Assembly (NCBI GenBank): GCA_002118135.1 | Contig: BDIU01000156.1 | Span: 70,231 to 134,230, forward strand | Origin: Trebouxia sp. TZW2008 | Lineage: Eukaryota > Chlorophyta > Trebouxiophyceae > Trebouxiales > Trebouxiaceae | DNA: 64,000 nt | Direction of reading: 5' to 3' | In this document: piece after piece, positions 10,792 through 24,400 of the stretch | Layout: every line of letters starts with the position of its first letter | Numbering within the stretch: position 1 is the first letter of the stretch | Translations under genes and position numbers: made by a program | Notes under the pieces: generated by a model | Told to the model about the DNA's origin: nothing | Databases searched by the model: none | What the model saw: only the letters and a program-made list of their open reading frames with translations

Positions 10792-12458
10792 TGCATAACC
10801 CCTGCATTGCACGGTACACGATAAGTCGAGTTGCTGCAGCCAGACTGAAATGCAGGCTGTGCTGGCCCGGGCGCGGTTGCACCTGTTGGTGCGAGCCCTT
10901 GCTGCATGTCGACCGTGGCGGACACACGCAGCTCCTGCTGAGCACTGCAATGTTGCTGGAGTGAACATTAGGGCAATCAAGTCGGTACCTCGCAGCCGAA
11001 GGTCTCGTGCGATTGCAGTAGCGTTGACCCCCCGCGGCAGCCGCAGTTTTCGTCCCAAGAGCGGTGGAACAAGGGCTTGAAGAGACCCTCAAACGTGCAC
11101 AACTCGCAAAGCGTAACTGCAGATGATGCGTCAGCCGTCTGTGATGCCTAGCACAGCCGAAGCGGTTGCCACGGGGATGTCGAGGAGAGTTGACAGGGGT
11201 GATGTGTGGCTTTTTGCAAAGTCGAAGCTCCGTGGAGGCCGGGAATTTACTGATTCTTAGTGTTCCAGAGCGTGCTGCAATGCGCATCGACTTCGCGCTA
11301 ATGATCTTCGCCGGCAGAACAGTGTGGGTTGTCAGCAGGACATGCTGATCAACGCGTCCAGGCTGCAGGCAGGAGAATCTGGCTGTTGGCGGATGAACAT
11401 CCGCAACAAATCAACAGCGACTCCTCGAGCACCTCCAGCCCCTCAAACAGCTGCTCCTTGTGTGTGTAAATCGTAGGTAAGCAAATGTGCAGCAACAAAG
11501 ACGCTCACCTGCATGACGATGAGTCAAGAATCAGATTGAGCAGATCTTGTTGGATGGCAATTGAGGGCATTGTACAGCTTTGCGTTGTCAATTGAGCGTC
11601 ATGACAAGCAAAGGGTACAAACTACTGGCTCAGTTTGGCATGCTACTGTCATTCTTTGCCTTGATCAGCAACTGTTATAGCAGAAACGAAGAAAGAGCTG
11701 AAGCTAATTGGGAAAAATGCTTGGAATTCAAAGCGAAACAGTCAGGACGTTTGCATAGCAACCCTGAATTTTGCCCCTGCACTATTGCACATTGCTTGCA
11801 GGCTTTCAAGCGTGTGACAAAGCGTGTTGGCATTGCATGGCCACCGTAACAGGCCATTCCAAATGGTTGAGATACACCGTAATGCCATACAGTAAACTTA
11901 CTGGCGTGGCGGTGGCGGTGGCCTTCCTGCTAAGTTGCGAAGCCTCCGAGTGGACCTCGAGCGAGGCAAAGTCGCAGGCTCATCAGGCTCAGCGGAGAGA
12001 AACAGGTTGCGAAGCCAGCTGCACAAGCCGGCTGTTGTCGACTGTGACCTATTCTGCCTCCTGCGCTTGCCGAGAGTCGCTAGTGTCAAGACCTTTGAGC
12101 GCCTAAAGCCAATTCCAGGTGCGTTGCTCGTTGCACTGCGCCAAAAGAAGACTTGTATATGCCAAACAAGCGCGGCAAGGCAGCTGCCTCGTTTTCCGCC
12201 AGCTTACCTTCCCTCGCTAGATGGCGCATACTTCAGTTGATCAGCATCAGCGCGCACGTTTTTTGTCAAAGCTAGCCTGTGATGTTGCATCTGCAGCGAC
12301 ATGCTGCAACATAGTGCGCGCGCTCTTCATCTGCACTGAGCGCTCATGATGTCGTCCATTGTGTCGCTCTCGACCTATGTGTCTGCAAAGGTTTGAGTTC
12401 TTGCTTGCAGGACCTGTGAGGTGTCTCACACCATACAAGCTGTCTTTCCCACGCCTGA
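10792..12458. promoter_or_regulatory. Presumed shared promoter region between divergent genes
   Basis: This separates the start of the phosphatase-domain gene (minus, ATG at 10791) from the ATG of the MOS1-like gene (plus, 12459). Open frames cross it on both strands but show neither family resemblance nor consistent exon structure. No core promoter element could be named with confidence. The stretch may hold 5' untranslated exons. Confidence 0.4.
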
Positions 12459-15400
12459 ATGGCTTCGGCGACCAGGTTAGCCATGACTGCTGCTAGCTAT
12501 GCCGCATCTAGATTGTTGCATTCTTTCTGCAGTTCATTTTGAAAGCAGTGTACAGCAGCAAACTTCACCAAAACATAACTCTGCAGGAGGAAAGGCATGG
12601 TGAGCCTGGGGCGGGTAGTGGCCCCAGCACCTGTCAATTTGCCAAGTGTCAGGTATGTCATGTTGCCATATTGCCAGTCCAAGGTCTTGGCTTGGACATT
12701 GTTGAGTGCTATCATGTTGCAGGTCTGAGAACCATGGCAATGACCCAAGCATACCTCTGGTTCCCAAGTGAGTTACAGTTTCCCTGTTGTCTTGCCTACA
12801 TAGCATCATTCGAACACATTGCCATGCCTGCAATCATCAAGCGTCGCACCGCTGAGCCGACCCCAGGTCCCAGGTTGAATATGCAGTGCGCTCTTGACGT
12901 GACATTTGTGTTGTTGGAGCATACGCGAAGGCCCTTTGTAGTCCTCATGTCAACTTGTCCACACTCTGGCGTACCACTGCAGTCAGGTTGCAGTGACTTC
13001 TTGCCAGCTGCAATGCCCTTACAACAAGCATGTTCCTATAGCGAATGTCCTCCTATCAATTCTCCTTCCTACTCCTTGAAGTTTGCAATTTCACTGTCAT
13101 TCTAGGGCTGGGGGTTGGGTGACACAGCCGCAGCAGCCACCCCAGCAGCCAACAGCATCAAATGCTTGGGGCCAAAGGGCTGGTGAACAGGCGCCAAGCG
13201 GGCCTCAGCCAGCAAGCCAACCTCTCCATGGGCCTGCTGCTACCCCAGCCCCTGCTTGGGGGGCTCCCAGGCAGGCTGCACCACGCCAGGTGTGATAGTC
13301 TTGACAGATCTGTTCTGGATGCGGGAAACCATGTTGGTACAGCAGTGCAATTTTGCCAAAAGTACATGTCATACAGTACTTGCAGAGCATCTCAACCCCT
13401 CAATGAGCCTGCTGCTACACCAGCCCCCGCTTTGGGGGCCAGGCAGGCCGCACCACGCCAGGTTTGATTGTCTTGACAGACCTGTTGTGGACGCGTGAAA
13501 CGACATTGGTGCAGCAATGCGATTTTGCCAAAGGTACATGTCGCACAGTACTTGCAGAGCATCTCAACCCCTCAATGGGCCTGCTGCTACACCAGACCCC
13601 GCTTTGGGGCCAGGCAGGCCGCACCGCGCCAGGTGTGATAGTCTTGACAGAACTGTTGTGGACGTGTGCAACGACCTTGGTGCAGCAGTGCAATTTTGCT
13701 AAAGGTACATGTCACACAGTACTGGTAGAGCATCTCAACCCCTCAATGGGCCTGCCGCTACCCCAATCCCAGCTTGGGGGCCTCCCAGGCAGGCTGCACC
13801 ACGCCAGGTCTGTTGTCATGGACCTTATTTGTGCATGTGATGCTGGCCCAAGCAGCCTTGTGTAAGGCCAGCTTAGTTCTCTTGGGGGAGAAAGAAGCAT
13901 GTGTTGAACAACATCATGTAGAGCAGTGCTAGTCTTGCATTGTCTGACTTTCAAAAGTTGAATTTCAGCTGTCCCTATGAAGATGCTCAGAACAACTTTG
14001 CCTGGCGAGACAGAACCTGGACCACACACACATAGTGTTGGTCTTAAATCTGGTCTTCATTTTCCCCGTACAACCATGGGCTAGGCAGGCTCAGCAGCCC
14101 AACTAGGTACGTACAGAAGCAATCAAGTGGCTCCAGCCAATTTGATCATGTGCTAACCTAAGCCCATCATATCTTGACACTAGCATGTGTCACACGATAT
14201 CTGCAGAGCAGTGCAAGCTTGGCAGTAGCATGTGTCAATTCCCGTTTGCGGTGCAGCGCAAGTTTGGCAAAAGTATGCGTCAGACAGGGCCTGCAGAGCA
14301 GTGCATCTTGAGCAAACGCATGTTTACAGACACTCGCAGAGCACCCCAAGCTGTGACATCAGGGGTTCTACAGCAAAGTCAAGCAATGAAGTTGATACAG
14401 CAACGGCAGCAGTCCTGGAGACTAGCACTGACAGTCATGCTTTGTCAGGCGATGTTGGTCTCCTCTTGCCTTTTTAAAGTCCCCCACTCAGCTCATTAGG
14501 ACGAGTCATAGGCCCCAGCAAATATCTGTGCACATTATTGATTGATCTTAGCTCTTACAGCCTTGCCATTTTGCACATCCCCTTTGACTGCTTTGTACAT
14601 CAAAGCCTTTTGCTTTTTGGCATCTTGATCCAAAACCTGTTGATGTCTGCCTGCATTGCTCGCAGGGCAACTTGCGCCAGGATGAATTTCCCACACTCAG
14701 TGGAGGTCCACAAGGGGCACCTTCTGACAGTGGGGCCTACGGTCGGCACCCCGCGTATGATGAGGATGAACGCCACTTCATGCAACCGCCAGGTGCAGCT
14801 TAGTCAGAACTTGTAGCCGCCTCTGTTGTGTTTGACTGCCTGCGCTGCTGCTGTATCGGCAATAGCTGCTGCTGGTGCAAAGCCCAGGCTCTTGCATACC
14901 TGACCCTGTGCTGCTGTATCATCGTTTGACTGCATCTGAGCGCACTTTTGGTAGTCAAGTGAAAGAGCATCAGCATAGAACAGCAAAATCAAAGGTGTTC
15001 TCATCAGCACATCCTCAGCTTCACTCCTTGCCCATGTTGCAAAGGAGCAGGTACAGGACATACATCTTCAGCAGTGCCAGTGCATGCCAGCTAGGACGCT
15101 CACTGACATGCATGTAACGCCCCAACCCTAGCCAATGCTGTTTTGCTATTGTGGTAGAGGGCATGCAAAAGTGTATTGGTTGCGGTCAGCAGGTGACGAT
15201 GCAGGTCTTTGTTTTCCAGTCCCAGCAGTGACATGGTGTGTGCATTGTCATCAACAGATCAGCAGAAGGCAACAGCTTGCAACACAAGCATGCATCATGA
15301 TCAGTCTCTCCTTGGCTTCAAGGCACCGTGGCTTGTTTGGACAGACAGCAAGGGAAACATATGTTGTGAGCATAGGGGATGCTGCCAACAACAAGCCATT

Positions 15401-18400
15401 GTGATGTTGTGTGCATTGGAGTTGTCAGCAAACTCCCTCCCACATGATGTCTTGCAATGCAAAAAGTCTGTGAATACAAAATTGCAGTATCTTTGATTAG
15501 CTAGGACTTGGGCCACACACATTCCCATGTTGCCCTTGCGCTAGGGTGTGTACCATGTTGCCATTGTGACTGCTGTTATTGCCGTTGTCGTTGTCGTTGT
15601 CATTGTCATTGTCATTGTCATTGTCGTCATCAGCATTGTTACAATCATGTTTGACTCTGAATATCTTCAGGTGCGGGTAGGCCCAATGGCCCACAGGCTC
15701 CCTACGGCTACCGCAACTCGCCCCCTCATGGATCTCGCATGGATGAGCGCTGGGCCATGGAGCGGCAGTATCAGCCACGGGAGGAGGGTCATGACAGGTA
15801 GCACAGCAGCTCACTTTCTACACCACATATTGCAAGCTTAAGCCAAGCGCAAGTCTGCAACCTGCAATAGCTCTTTTGAGATCAAGTAATTTGTTTGAAC
15901 CAGCAAGCTGCAGGCATGGGTTGTATCACAGAAAGTGGTGCGCTGCCAAGTTTGTGTGTGGTGCTGCAGCTGTCTGTCCTGGCTGTCCTGTGTGCTGCTG
16001 CTGCTGCTGCTGCTGCACACATTCTGAGAGATCAGATTTGCACACATGAGCTGAGCTAGCTCCAACATCATCCTCCTTCCTACTGCACAGGTATCTGGCA
16101 CATCGTTCAGCTGGGCGTCAAAAGTTGTCATTAGCGGCAAGCACAAGGATCGTTGCATGTCTTGTTTTGCATGACCATGCAGCATCTGTACAGTCTTTAC
16201 TCACTTAGTCAACTGCAAGATTATAGTCACAACTTTCAGCATGCACCTACAGGGCTCCTTTGCGGCGGCCGTATAACCCAGAGCTGGACGGGTCGCGCAG
16301 GGATTCAATGGGGTATGGGCCCCCTAGGCCGGGCTATCCAGATGCTCAAGGACATGCTCCACTGTATGGCTACGAGGTCCCCCCCAGACCAAATGCGTTC
16401 CCTGGAAATTATGGGTAAGCTTGCTGCTTCCAGCACAGGGTTTCTCAGCTGTTTCCCAAAGGAGCTGTGGCCACTTGCTGCAGTGTTGCTGCGAGCATTG
16501 TGCTCTTGTAATTTTTGGAGAGTGGTTGACTTCCTTGAAGGGAATCATGCTGCCGTATGGTGTACAATATTGTTGTGAGGCTTCATGTCTGTATCTCAAT
16601 CAGCTTGTGACATCGGCACAGTGTTGGGGTTTACAGGCCTTGACAAGTGAGCACTCTTTTGCACATGAGAGATTGGGTTTGTGAAACTTTTTTGTTTCTT
16701 CCTCACAGCTGTTCTACATCTGATAATAGGCGCTCTGAGCTGCAGTGGATTCCAGCTTTTGCTTGCCCTCTGGCAGATAGGTCATTGCTGGGCAATGGTG
16801 CAGCAGTCTTGTGCCTATGTGTTTTAATTGCTTGACCAGCATGGTGCATACCTGGTCAAATATTCAGAATACGTAGGATGGCAACATCACTGCAAAGCAC
16901 ATTCCTACCAAAGCTCATGTCTCTCAGCTGCTTGATCAAAAGCTGCGGCCAAGTGGCCATGTGGCTTACAGAGCAAGCTTGAGTTCTTTCATCCCCAGGC
17001 AGATACATTTTGGGCACCCATCTGCTCTGGTCCTGGCTTGCTGTAGCAACACTGTCACAGAATTCCACTTTGTTCTTAAGTTGACTGAGTAGATTAAAAC
17101 AAGCCAGCTGTTGTGTCAGCGATATCTATCTTTTGTGGGTGGTCAATATGGGCTGGGCAGCTCACTTGTCTGGACCTTCTCTCCTTTTGACTCCATCTCA
17201 GAAATGGCAATCAAGCATATTGTGACAAGTCAGCATCATGGATGCCTTTTACATGTAGAGTGACTTGTCAAACACAGCCACATCAGTTCACACTCTGCAA
17301 AGTGCTTAAGTCAACGGCAGCCTTGTCTTGACCAAGCTGCCAGCACCTGTCATCGAAAGCGTTCCTCAAGTCGCTTCTGCTCGCCAGCTCAGATGTGCAA
17401 GGGCCCTGCGCATTCAGCAACGATTCCGAATTTTTCAAATCGCTCTTATGCCAATGATGCGCAATTCATCTGTTTACAGGATGTTGCTCAAATTATGTTG
17501 GTGTGCAGGTACCCTGATCAGCGTGGGTCACATCCCCCACCCCCACCCCCCTCTCATGTGCGCCAGGGTGGCTACAGGTCCACCAGCCCAGAGGACAACC
17601 CCCACAGCAACGCTTACGATCCTAGGGATCCCAGATCACGGCAGGATCATCCAGATCGCAGGATGCTGAATGGGGATTCTGGCCACAGAGACCGCCTGGG
17701 GTATGGCCCTCAGGGGCAGGGGCAGCCTGGCAGGGCCCCATATGTTGGGGGGCCAGATGCTGACTACCCAGGCGTTAATCATTCTGGACGCAAACTGGAC
17801 CAGCTATCCATCTCCACCTCCCAGGCTCCAAAGGCAAGTCCTATTGACTTAACGAGCTGTCTTTAACTACGGTGTTGATGCTGAGGTGGCCATCTCTAGC
17901 TGTTTGTTTTCTGTTGTGTAACTCCAGTTGCATTTGTGAGAGCTTGTCATTGAGCAACAGCAGGCAAGACATCTAGATGAGCAGAAGTTGGAGGGGCATG
18001 ACGGCAAGCAGCAAATCCCGCTCAGATGGAGGGCTTTGCTGCTTGCCATCATGCCCCTCCATCTTGAGCTCAGCTGTATGTCATGTGTGCTGTTGCTCAA
18101 TATCAGGCTTCCAGCAAAGCCCCACATGGTGGCATGGAAGCTTCAAACACAATCACAGTCAACAAAGTTTGATGCCTCTGGACGCATGCATGCGATGAAC
18201 AAAAGCGTACAGCATGCTGTGATTATACTAGCCAAATACCTGCTTCCCCTGCAATCCTGTTAGTCTTGTTGCCTGCATTACTTTCCAAACTGCGCCCAAC
18301 AGATGATTCATCTATCAGCACCCGTGACGTCTTGTGATTCTGTTAACAGCTGCTCTGCTTGTCCATGCAAAGAGATGCTGATGCCAGTCAGCAGAGCATC

Positions 18401-21400
18401 AGCAACAGTGGCACTCCCAACCTGGAGTGCCATTGCTAATGATTGCATGCTGCTGAATGCACCCATACAGTTGCCAAGACAGTCCTTCAATCAGGAACAT
18501 GTTGTAGCTGCAAAGGGTTACAAGATGCCGCCAACACATGCTTCGCTTGGATGTGCAGAGGCATGATGATGCCAGCCAGCACAGCATCAGCAACAGTGGA
18601 ACCCCAACCTGGAGTGCAATCGCTGATGAGCCCATGGACTACAGCCAACCAGCCAGCCAGATCTTTGGAGACTCTCAGATGCCTAGGGATGGCGGCCCTA
18701 GGCAAGACCATGGCATGCGCAGAGTAAGTCTCTCACCTGCAGTCTTGGTGCTCAAATGACTGTAGCAGCTACTGCTCTGTCATCACTGCTCATAGCAGTG
18801 CACTGCCGACGTTTGCATGCTGTTGACAACCTGGGTCGCTAGGCTACGTGCAAACAGGGCGTTGTGGCAAGATGTGAACCAGGCATCACTCTGACTTATC
18901 CATCTAGGTTGCAGAGCCATGTTCACCGCAAGGCAAGGGCATGTTGGCTCTGGGTCAGCGTTTGGCGTACTCAATGTGCTGTGTTCTGCTCTGCGAGCTT
19001 TTCCTATGCCTTTTTGTAGGCAAAATATGAACCAGACATGGAGCAGCCTGGCTCAGGCAGGGCCTATGGCAGAGAATCTCACCGGCCAGACCCTAGACTC
19101 AACCCACGCTTCACCAACAGGGGCGGTCACCCTATCAGAGATGAGCCCCACTGGCGAGCGCCCAGCAGGAACCCTCCTCCCCCCTATGACCCACGTGACC
19201 CACATGACCCCAGGGCTGATGCCAGGAATGGCCCCAGGGCAGCCCCCCAGGACATACCCCATGGGCCCAGGGGGCTGCAGCAGCCAGAGGGCAATCATGA
19301 TGGCAGTCTCAGCACTGAAGGTGACAGAGCAATGGCTGAAGCTTTGGGAAGATCTCCTGGAAACTTGTCACCAGGTGAGCTGAGTCATGCTGAGTGTGCC
19401 TGAAAGCGTTTAGCATTTGCCCATTGCAGTCCTGGTATAGGATTGAGAGCACGGTCAAGTGGGCGCCATTTGATGCTTAATCACTGCTCCGTCAGACGCT
19501 CTCCTGAATTTCTGGAGCCAACAATTGGCAGAAAGTAGACTTTGGCAATGTTTTGATGTATGACAGTAAACACCTTGGACAGCAAGGATTACAAATTTTC
19601 CCAACATTGCCAATTGCAGTCATTGCTGGCAAGAGTGCTTGCTATCATATGTTGAACAGGTCAGTCAAATTACTGAAAACCAGGTGTACACCTCTGCCCG
19701 GGCTGATTCATTGCTCCCTTTTGTAAGCATTATAAGGATGACTTTGACAAGAGAATAGCCTGTAGTGCTGCACCATGGTATCCAGAGCCAACCCAGTCGT
19801 TGTGTCCTACACTGCAGGAGAGCATACCCGTGGCCCAACTAAGATCCTCAAGAGGGAGTCGTCATCAGAGGCTGCTTCACCACATGACCACGCTGTGCCC
19901 GCTGCTCACGGCCATCCACATGCCTCCCAAGCTCAGCATGACAGCATCAAACCACCAGTTCACGGCCATCCAGGCATGTCTCAGGGTCAGCATGACAGTG
20001 TGGAACCACCAGCCCAGTCTCAAGCAGCCCCTGCCGTGACGGCTGCTGCTCCTAGGCCTTCTGCCCCTTCTGGTGCTGCTCAAACACCTGCTGGCGCGGC
20101 TGCTGCAGCAGCTGCTCAGGCAGCTCTTGCTGCCCCGCCACCTGCCCCTAAGCAAAACCCCAAGTACAACCCCCCTGGGACCCATACCCCTGCACCCAGC
20201 CAGCCCCAACAGCAGCACATGTCTGCTTTTGATGCCCTTGCCACTGCTGGCCTGCCTCAGCCTCCGCCCAGGAGCTCTTCTTCTCAAGGCCAGGGTGTCC
20301 AGCCTCTGAACAGGCTTTACGACCCCACTGCAGCTCAGCAGAACCATCAACAGGAGAGTGGGCAGGCTAGGAGCAGTGCCCAAGAGCCCCTCCCAGGCCA
20401 CAGGGCAGTCTCTCAGCCCCCTCAGGGATTGGGTATGGGTGCGGGGGTCCCCACCCCAAGTCAGCAGATTACAGCTCAGGCTGCGCGCCATCAGCCCCAG
20501 CTGCAGCAACAAGGCGCTGGCATCATGCAGTTTGGCAGTGTACAGCATGTGCCAAACACAGTGCAACAGACGGAGTCAAGCCAATCTGCAGCGAACCCGC
20601 TTCACTTTGGCATCCCTGCTGGGATGATACCTGGTGCCAGGGGGGACCCTAATACAGCGTCACGGGGTGGTGACAACCACCCAGCCAACCAGGGGGTCCA
20701 GCAGGGGGGTAGGACTCAAGGGGCTGCAGGTCTGGAAGGGCAGAAGGGCAGGGCAGGTGCAGCTGCTGGCCCTTGGCAGCCACAGGATGCTGAGCAACAG
20801 CGGGAGTTCATGAGGCAGAAATTGGCTCAACGACAACAGGCTCAGGCATGAACATTTATCCCTGCTGCAGTAAATGTTCAAACTGCAAGAACAGAGTGTA
20901 GTCTCAGCGTCGATGTCCAAGATGCTGACTGCAGCATCTTCAACACGAGTCCTTTTCCTGAACATTTGCCCAAAAGAAAATGGCTGCTTTGTCACTGTAT
21001 TGTCCATTGGCCGAGAGTGGTCTGCTCAAGCCTCCTCAGGATGAAGTCTGCAGATGTAGCTACCCAGCGCCAAAGATGGCATAGTGAGGAGCTGTTCTCA
21101 AGAGCGTTCCTCATTGGAACAGCAGCTCATCCTGCAATAATTGTCGCTGAAGTGATATACCTGTCACTTTTGTGTCCAGCGCAGGACAAGATCAAGCAAA
21201 CGACATCAAGCCAATGCACTGCCACTGTGCAAGATGTCATGGCCTGGCTCCTTGCCAGCCAACAGCATTCACCTGCTTGTAGCTGCGTCACTCTTGCTCC
21301 TCAGGCACCAGCATCAGCTTATCAAGATCGCATCTGGCAAGCATAGACTTGAGTTGCCTTTTGTCAGAGATACAGAGCACCAGCACAATGTAGTCTGAAT

Positions 21401-24400
21401 TCTGTTGGCTCCTGCAGTGTCAGCAGCAGGGTGCAGTACAGCAGGGCGTGGGGTAGTTGCATACTTTCCACTTTTGACATGCCCCTTGAGCGCAGCAAGC
21501 CCAAGTTTAGCAAGGCCTGCCCCTTGCCTTGCCTCCTGAGTTACTTTTTAGAATACTTCCTGTCCCAACTCAGCATCACCTGGCTGTTGCAGGCACAGCA
21601 GCAGAGCGCAGCACAGCAGGCCACAGGGCAGGCAGGCCAGCCTGGAGCCCCTGGGCTGCAGGGCAGATCCCAGACTAAGGCCTCTCCCTTCCCCCAGTTC
21701 CTCATGCAAGCTCAGCAGCAGCAGCCACCCCAGCAGCAGCAGCCTCAGATGTCCCAGCAGGGGCAGGGCACTGCAAGACCTGCGAGTCAACAAGGTCCTA
21801 CTGGACCTGGTCAGCAGGTGAAGCAACTTTCCTCTTGCACTCAAATCTTCCTTTCCACCCTTAGAAAAGCTGCTTCCCATGAGCCATGCAGCTGCTTGGG
21901 GCGTCTCAGTGAGCTGTTGCTTGGGATAGCTTGCAACAAGGCCTCACCAACAGCAGCAGATGTTGAGGTTCCTGTGTGAGGTGTGAACAAACACACAACC
22001 CCATCATCTGCTCGCTTTGTGAGGCCTTGTTGCAAGCGACTCCAAGCAATATTTCACTGAAGCAACCCAAGGATCTGAAGAGTTCATGGCAAATGCATGC
22101 ATGTTTATACCTCACACAAGACTTGCTGAGTCCTTGCAATAGCTGCAGCATGGGTTGCAATGCATACACACGCATTCTCTGCTGTGCAGATGGAGCACGC
22201 CTTTGAGTGCATGGTTTGCAGCAGGCACTCTCAGGAGGATGCAACAAAGCAGGCAACACTGCTGCTGCCTCTCCAAATGCTTGTATCTGGTTGCAATATG
22301 ATGTCTAAACACCTACCGTCTGAGCAGGTTGAAACATATCAAGCAGTCCACCCAACAGAGGCTGGCTGCAACTTGAGCTGAAATACTACCCTGTGATGTG
22401 CAGGCACAATCAAGGCCAAGCAGTGTGCAGACGCAAGTGCCTTGGGACAAGCCTTCAGACACACCATTGGACGCTCGTCAACACCCACAGGCACAACCCC
22501 TGCCAAGAGACCCCTGGGCGGCCACACCAGACCCCCAGGACATAGGCAAGCAGCCTCACCCCACTGCAGCTATTGTAGGGGGACCTGCTGGCAATCCTCT
22601 GAGTGCCTGGGGTATCCCCCAAGCCGCTTCAGATGGGCGGCAGGCACAGCACGGCATGCAGCATGCACAGCAGGCTCAACGTGGCTTAGGCCAGGCGCAG
22701 TCGCAAGGTCCTGTGCGGCCGCCATACATGCCACATCTGAACAAGCAGCAGCAGCAGGCTGTGCTGGCGCAGCATGCCCAGCAAGCACAGCGCAGTTTGA
22801 ACCAACGTCAGCATCAAGGTGGTCAGCCCATTCAGGGTTCACAGGCGCTGTCACAGGATCAGCAAGCTCAGTTGCAGGGCTACCATCAGCAAGGACAAGC
22901 TCAGAGAGCGCAGGGATCAAACCAAGGGCAGCAGCGTCGCAATGAAGGGCAAACTGACAGGCAGCAAGGAGAGAGGCACCCACAAAGAGGGGCTCGCAGG
23001 AGCCCTCAGCAGCCCCAACCCATTAGCCAGCAGACCCAGCCCACCAATGCTGAAGAGGCAGCAGTGTTACCTGGTCCACCTAGCTTGCCTCCACCCCTAG
23101 CTCAGAGGTCCGCACCCAACACTCGGCGAGTTGTGCCCATCAGCGTGAGTCAGGGAGGCAGGAAAGCCCCTGAGCTGCCGAGTGAGATGCTTCCACCACC
23201 GCCACCACCGCCGAGGCAACAGGGGCAGGGCCAAGAGCAGGGCATTCCCACACAGCCTCAAGACAGCGCCCAGCCAGGACCCCCAGGGCCTCCCCCCAAC
23301 CTCCCCCAGCCTGGCCAAAGGGATGCCAGTCACAGCCGGCCAGGCTCAGCTAGGGGGCAGAAGCCAGGTCAGGGCCAAGGGCAGGGCCAAGCACAGGGGC
23401 AGGGGCAAGGGCAGGGCTTGTCTGAGCAGGACAGCTCTGTTTCTGTGAATGCTGGAGAGGGCAGGTCAGGAGATCAGCCACGCAGCAGAGATGGGCGTGG
23501 CCGAAACAAATCCCGCCAGTCCCGTGACAGGTGCCATGCTACGCCATGCACCAATTGCTTATTCTGCAAGAGTGCATTGCTCATCTGTCCACACACACGC
23601 TTGCCTTACTTTATTGTGAGAACCACACATAATAAGCTGTTTTTGCCAACATTCCTAAGCGGATGTGTAGTTTGTCATCTGATGCGCTAACGCAATCTAT
23701 TCTGCCCACATCATCTGTAACATGAGGTGAAATGTGAATTTAGAGTCACGCATTGCTTGCATGTGCTTGCACTGACACATACATTGGATGACAATGCAGG
23801 GCTGCGCGCGAGGGATCATCAAGTGCAGCAGCTGGCACGGGGCCCTCTGAGGGATCTGCTGAGGGGCCACCAGCCCCAGGCCTCACGAAACGACCCTCCA
23901 AGCAGCCTGACCAGCAAGCACAGCAGGTCAGAGTGACTCATTTGTGTCTGTCAGGGCATCACGTGGATGGATCTACAATGAGTTTCTGCATAGCTACACA
24001 TGCTTTGCATGACACATCGTCAAGCCTCTGCCTATGGCATACCCTAGGTGCAAAAGGCATTGTGGTATACGCTGTCAGGCACATGCCTGAGATCCAGAAC
24101 TTCTTGGAACCTGAAGGAATGCATCTGCACACTCAGATGTCAGTGTGCAGAAGTCAGAGTCAAAACTTGCATTTCTCAGAGGTCTGATTGCACGTATACA
24201 CCCAGGTCTCTCCTGAAATCAAGTGCAGTAGTCACACAGCCTTTGCGCCTTGTACAGTCGACTCACACATTCAAACGTGTAAAGTATGGGAGTCTCTGTC
24301 AGCATGCATCAAAAGACTCAAAGAGCTACGCAAACAGTTACTTGGCTTCTGTCTTTTGCAAGATGGGTCAACTGCGCAGCTGTCATGATTCCCACTCACA

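Noticed and set aside
10594..11287. Overlapping minus-strand open frames (154 and 188 codons) as genes
   Set aside because: Only the part from 10791 to 10633 has splice support. The remainder is likely 5' flank with chance open frames.
12166..12240. Open frame MPNKRGKAAASFSASLPSL as a start for the MOS1-like gene
   Set aside because: It does not connect in phase to the BAT2-N exons. The 17-bp exon with ATG at 12459 does, and it gives RRKGMVSLGRVV as in plant proteins.
19775..20851. 358-codon open frame starting with ATG, considered as a stand-alone gene
   Set aside because: The part before 19818 is intron (acceptor ctgcag|GAGAGCAT), and the frame joins in phase to the exons on both sides. 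It is exon 11 of the MOS1-like gene.
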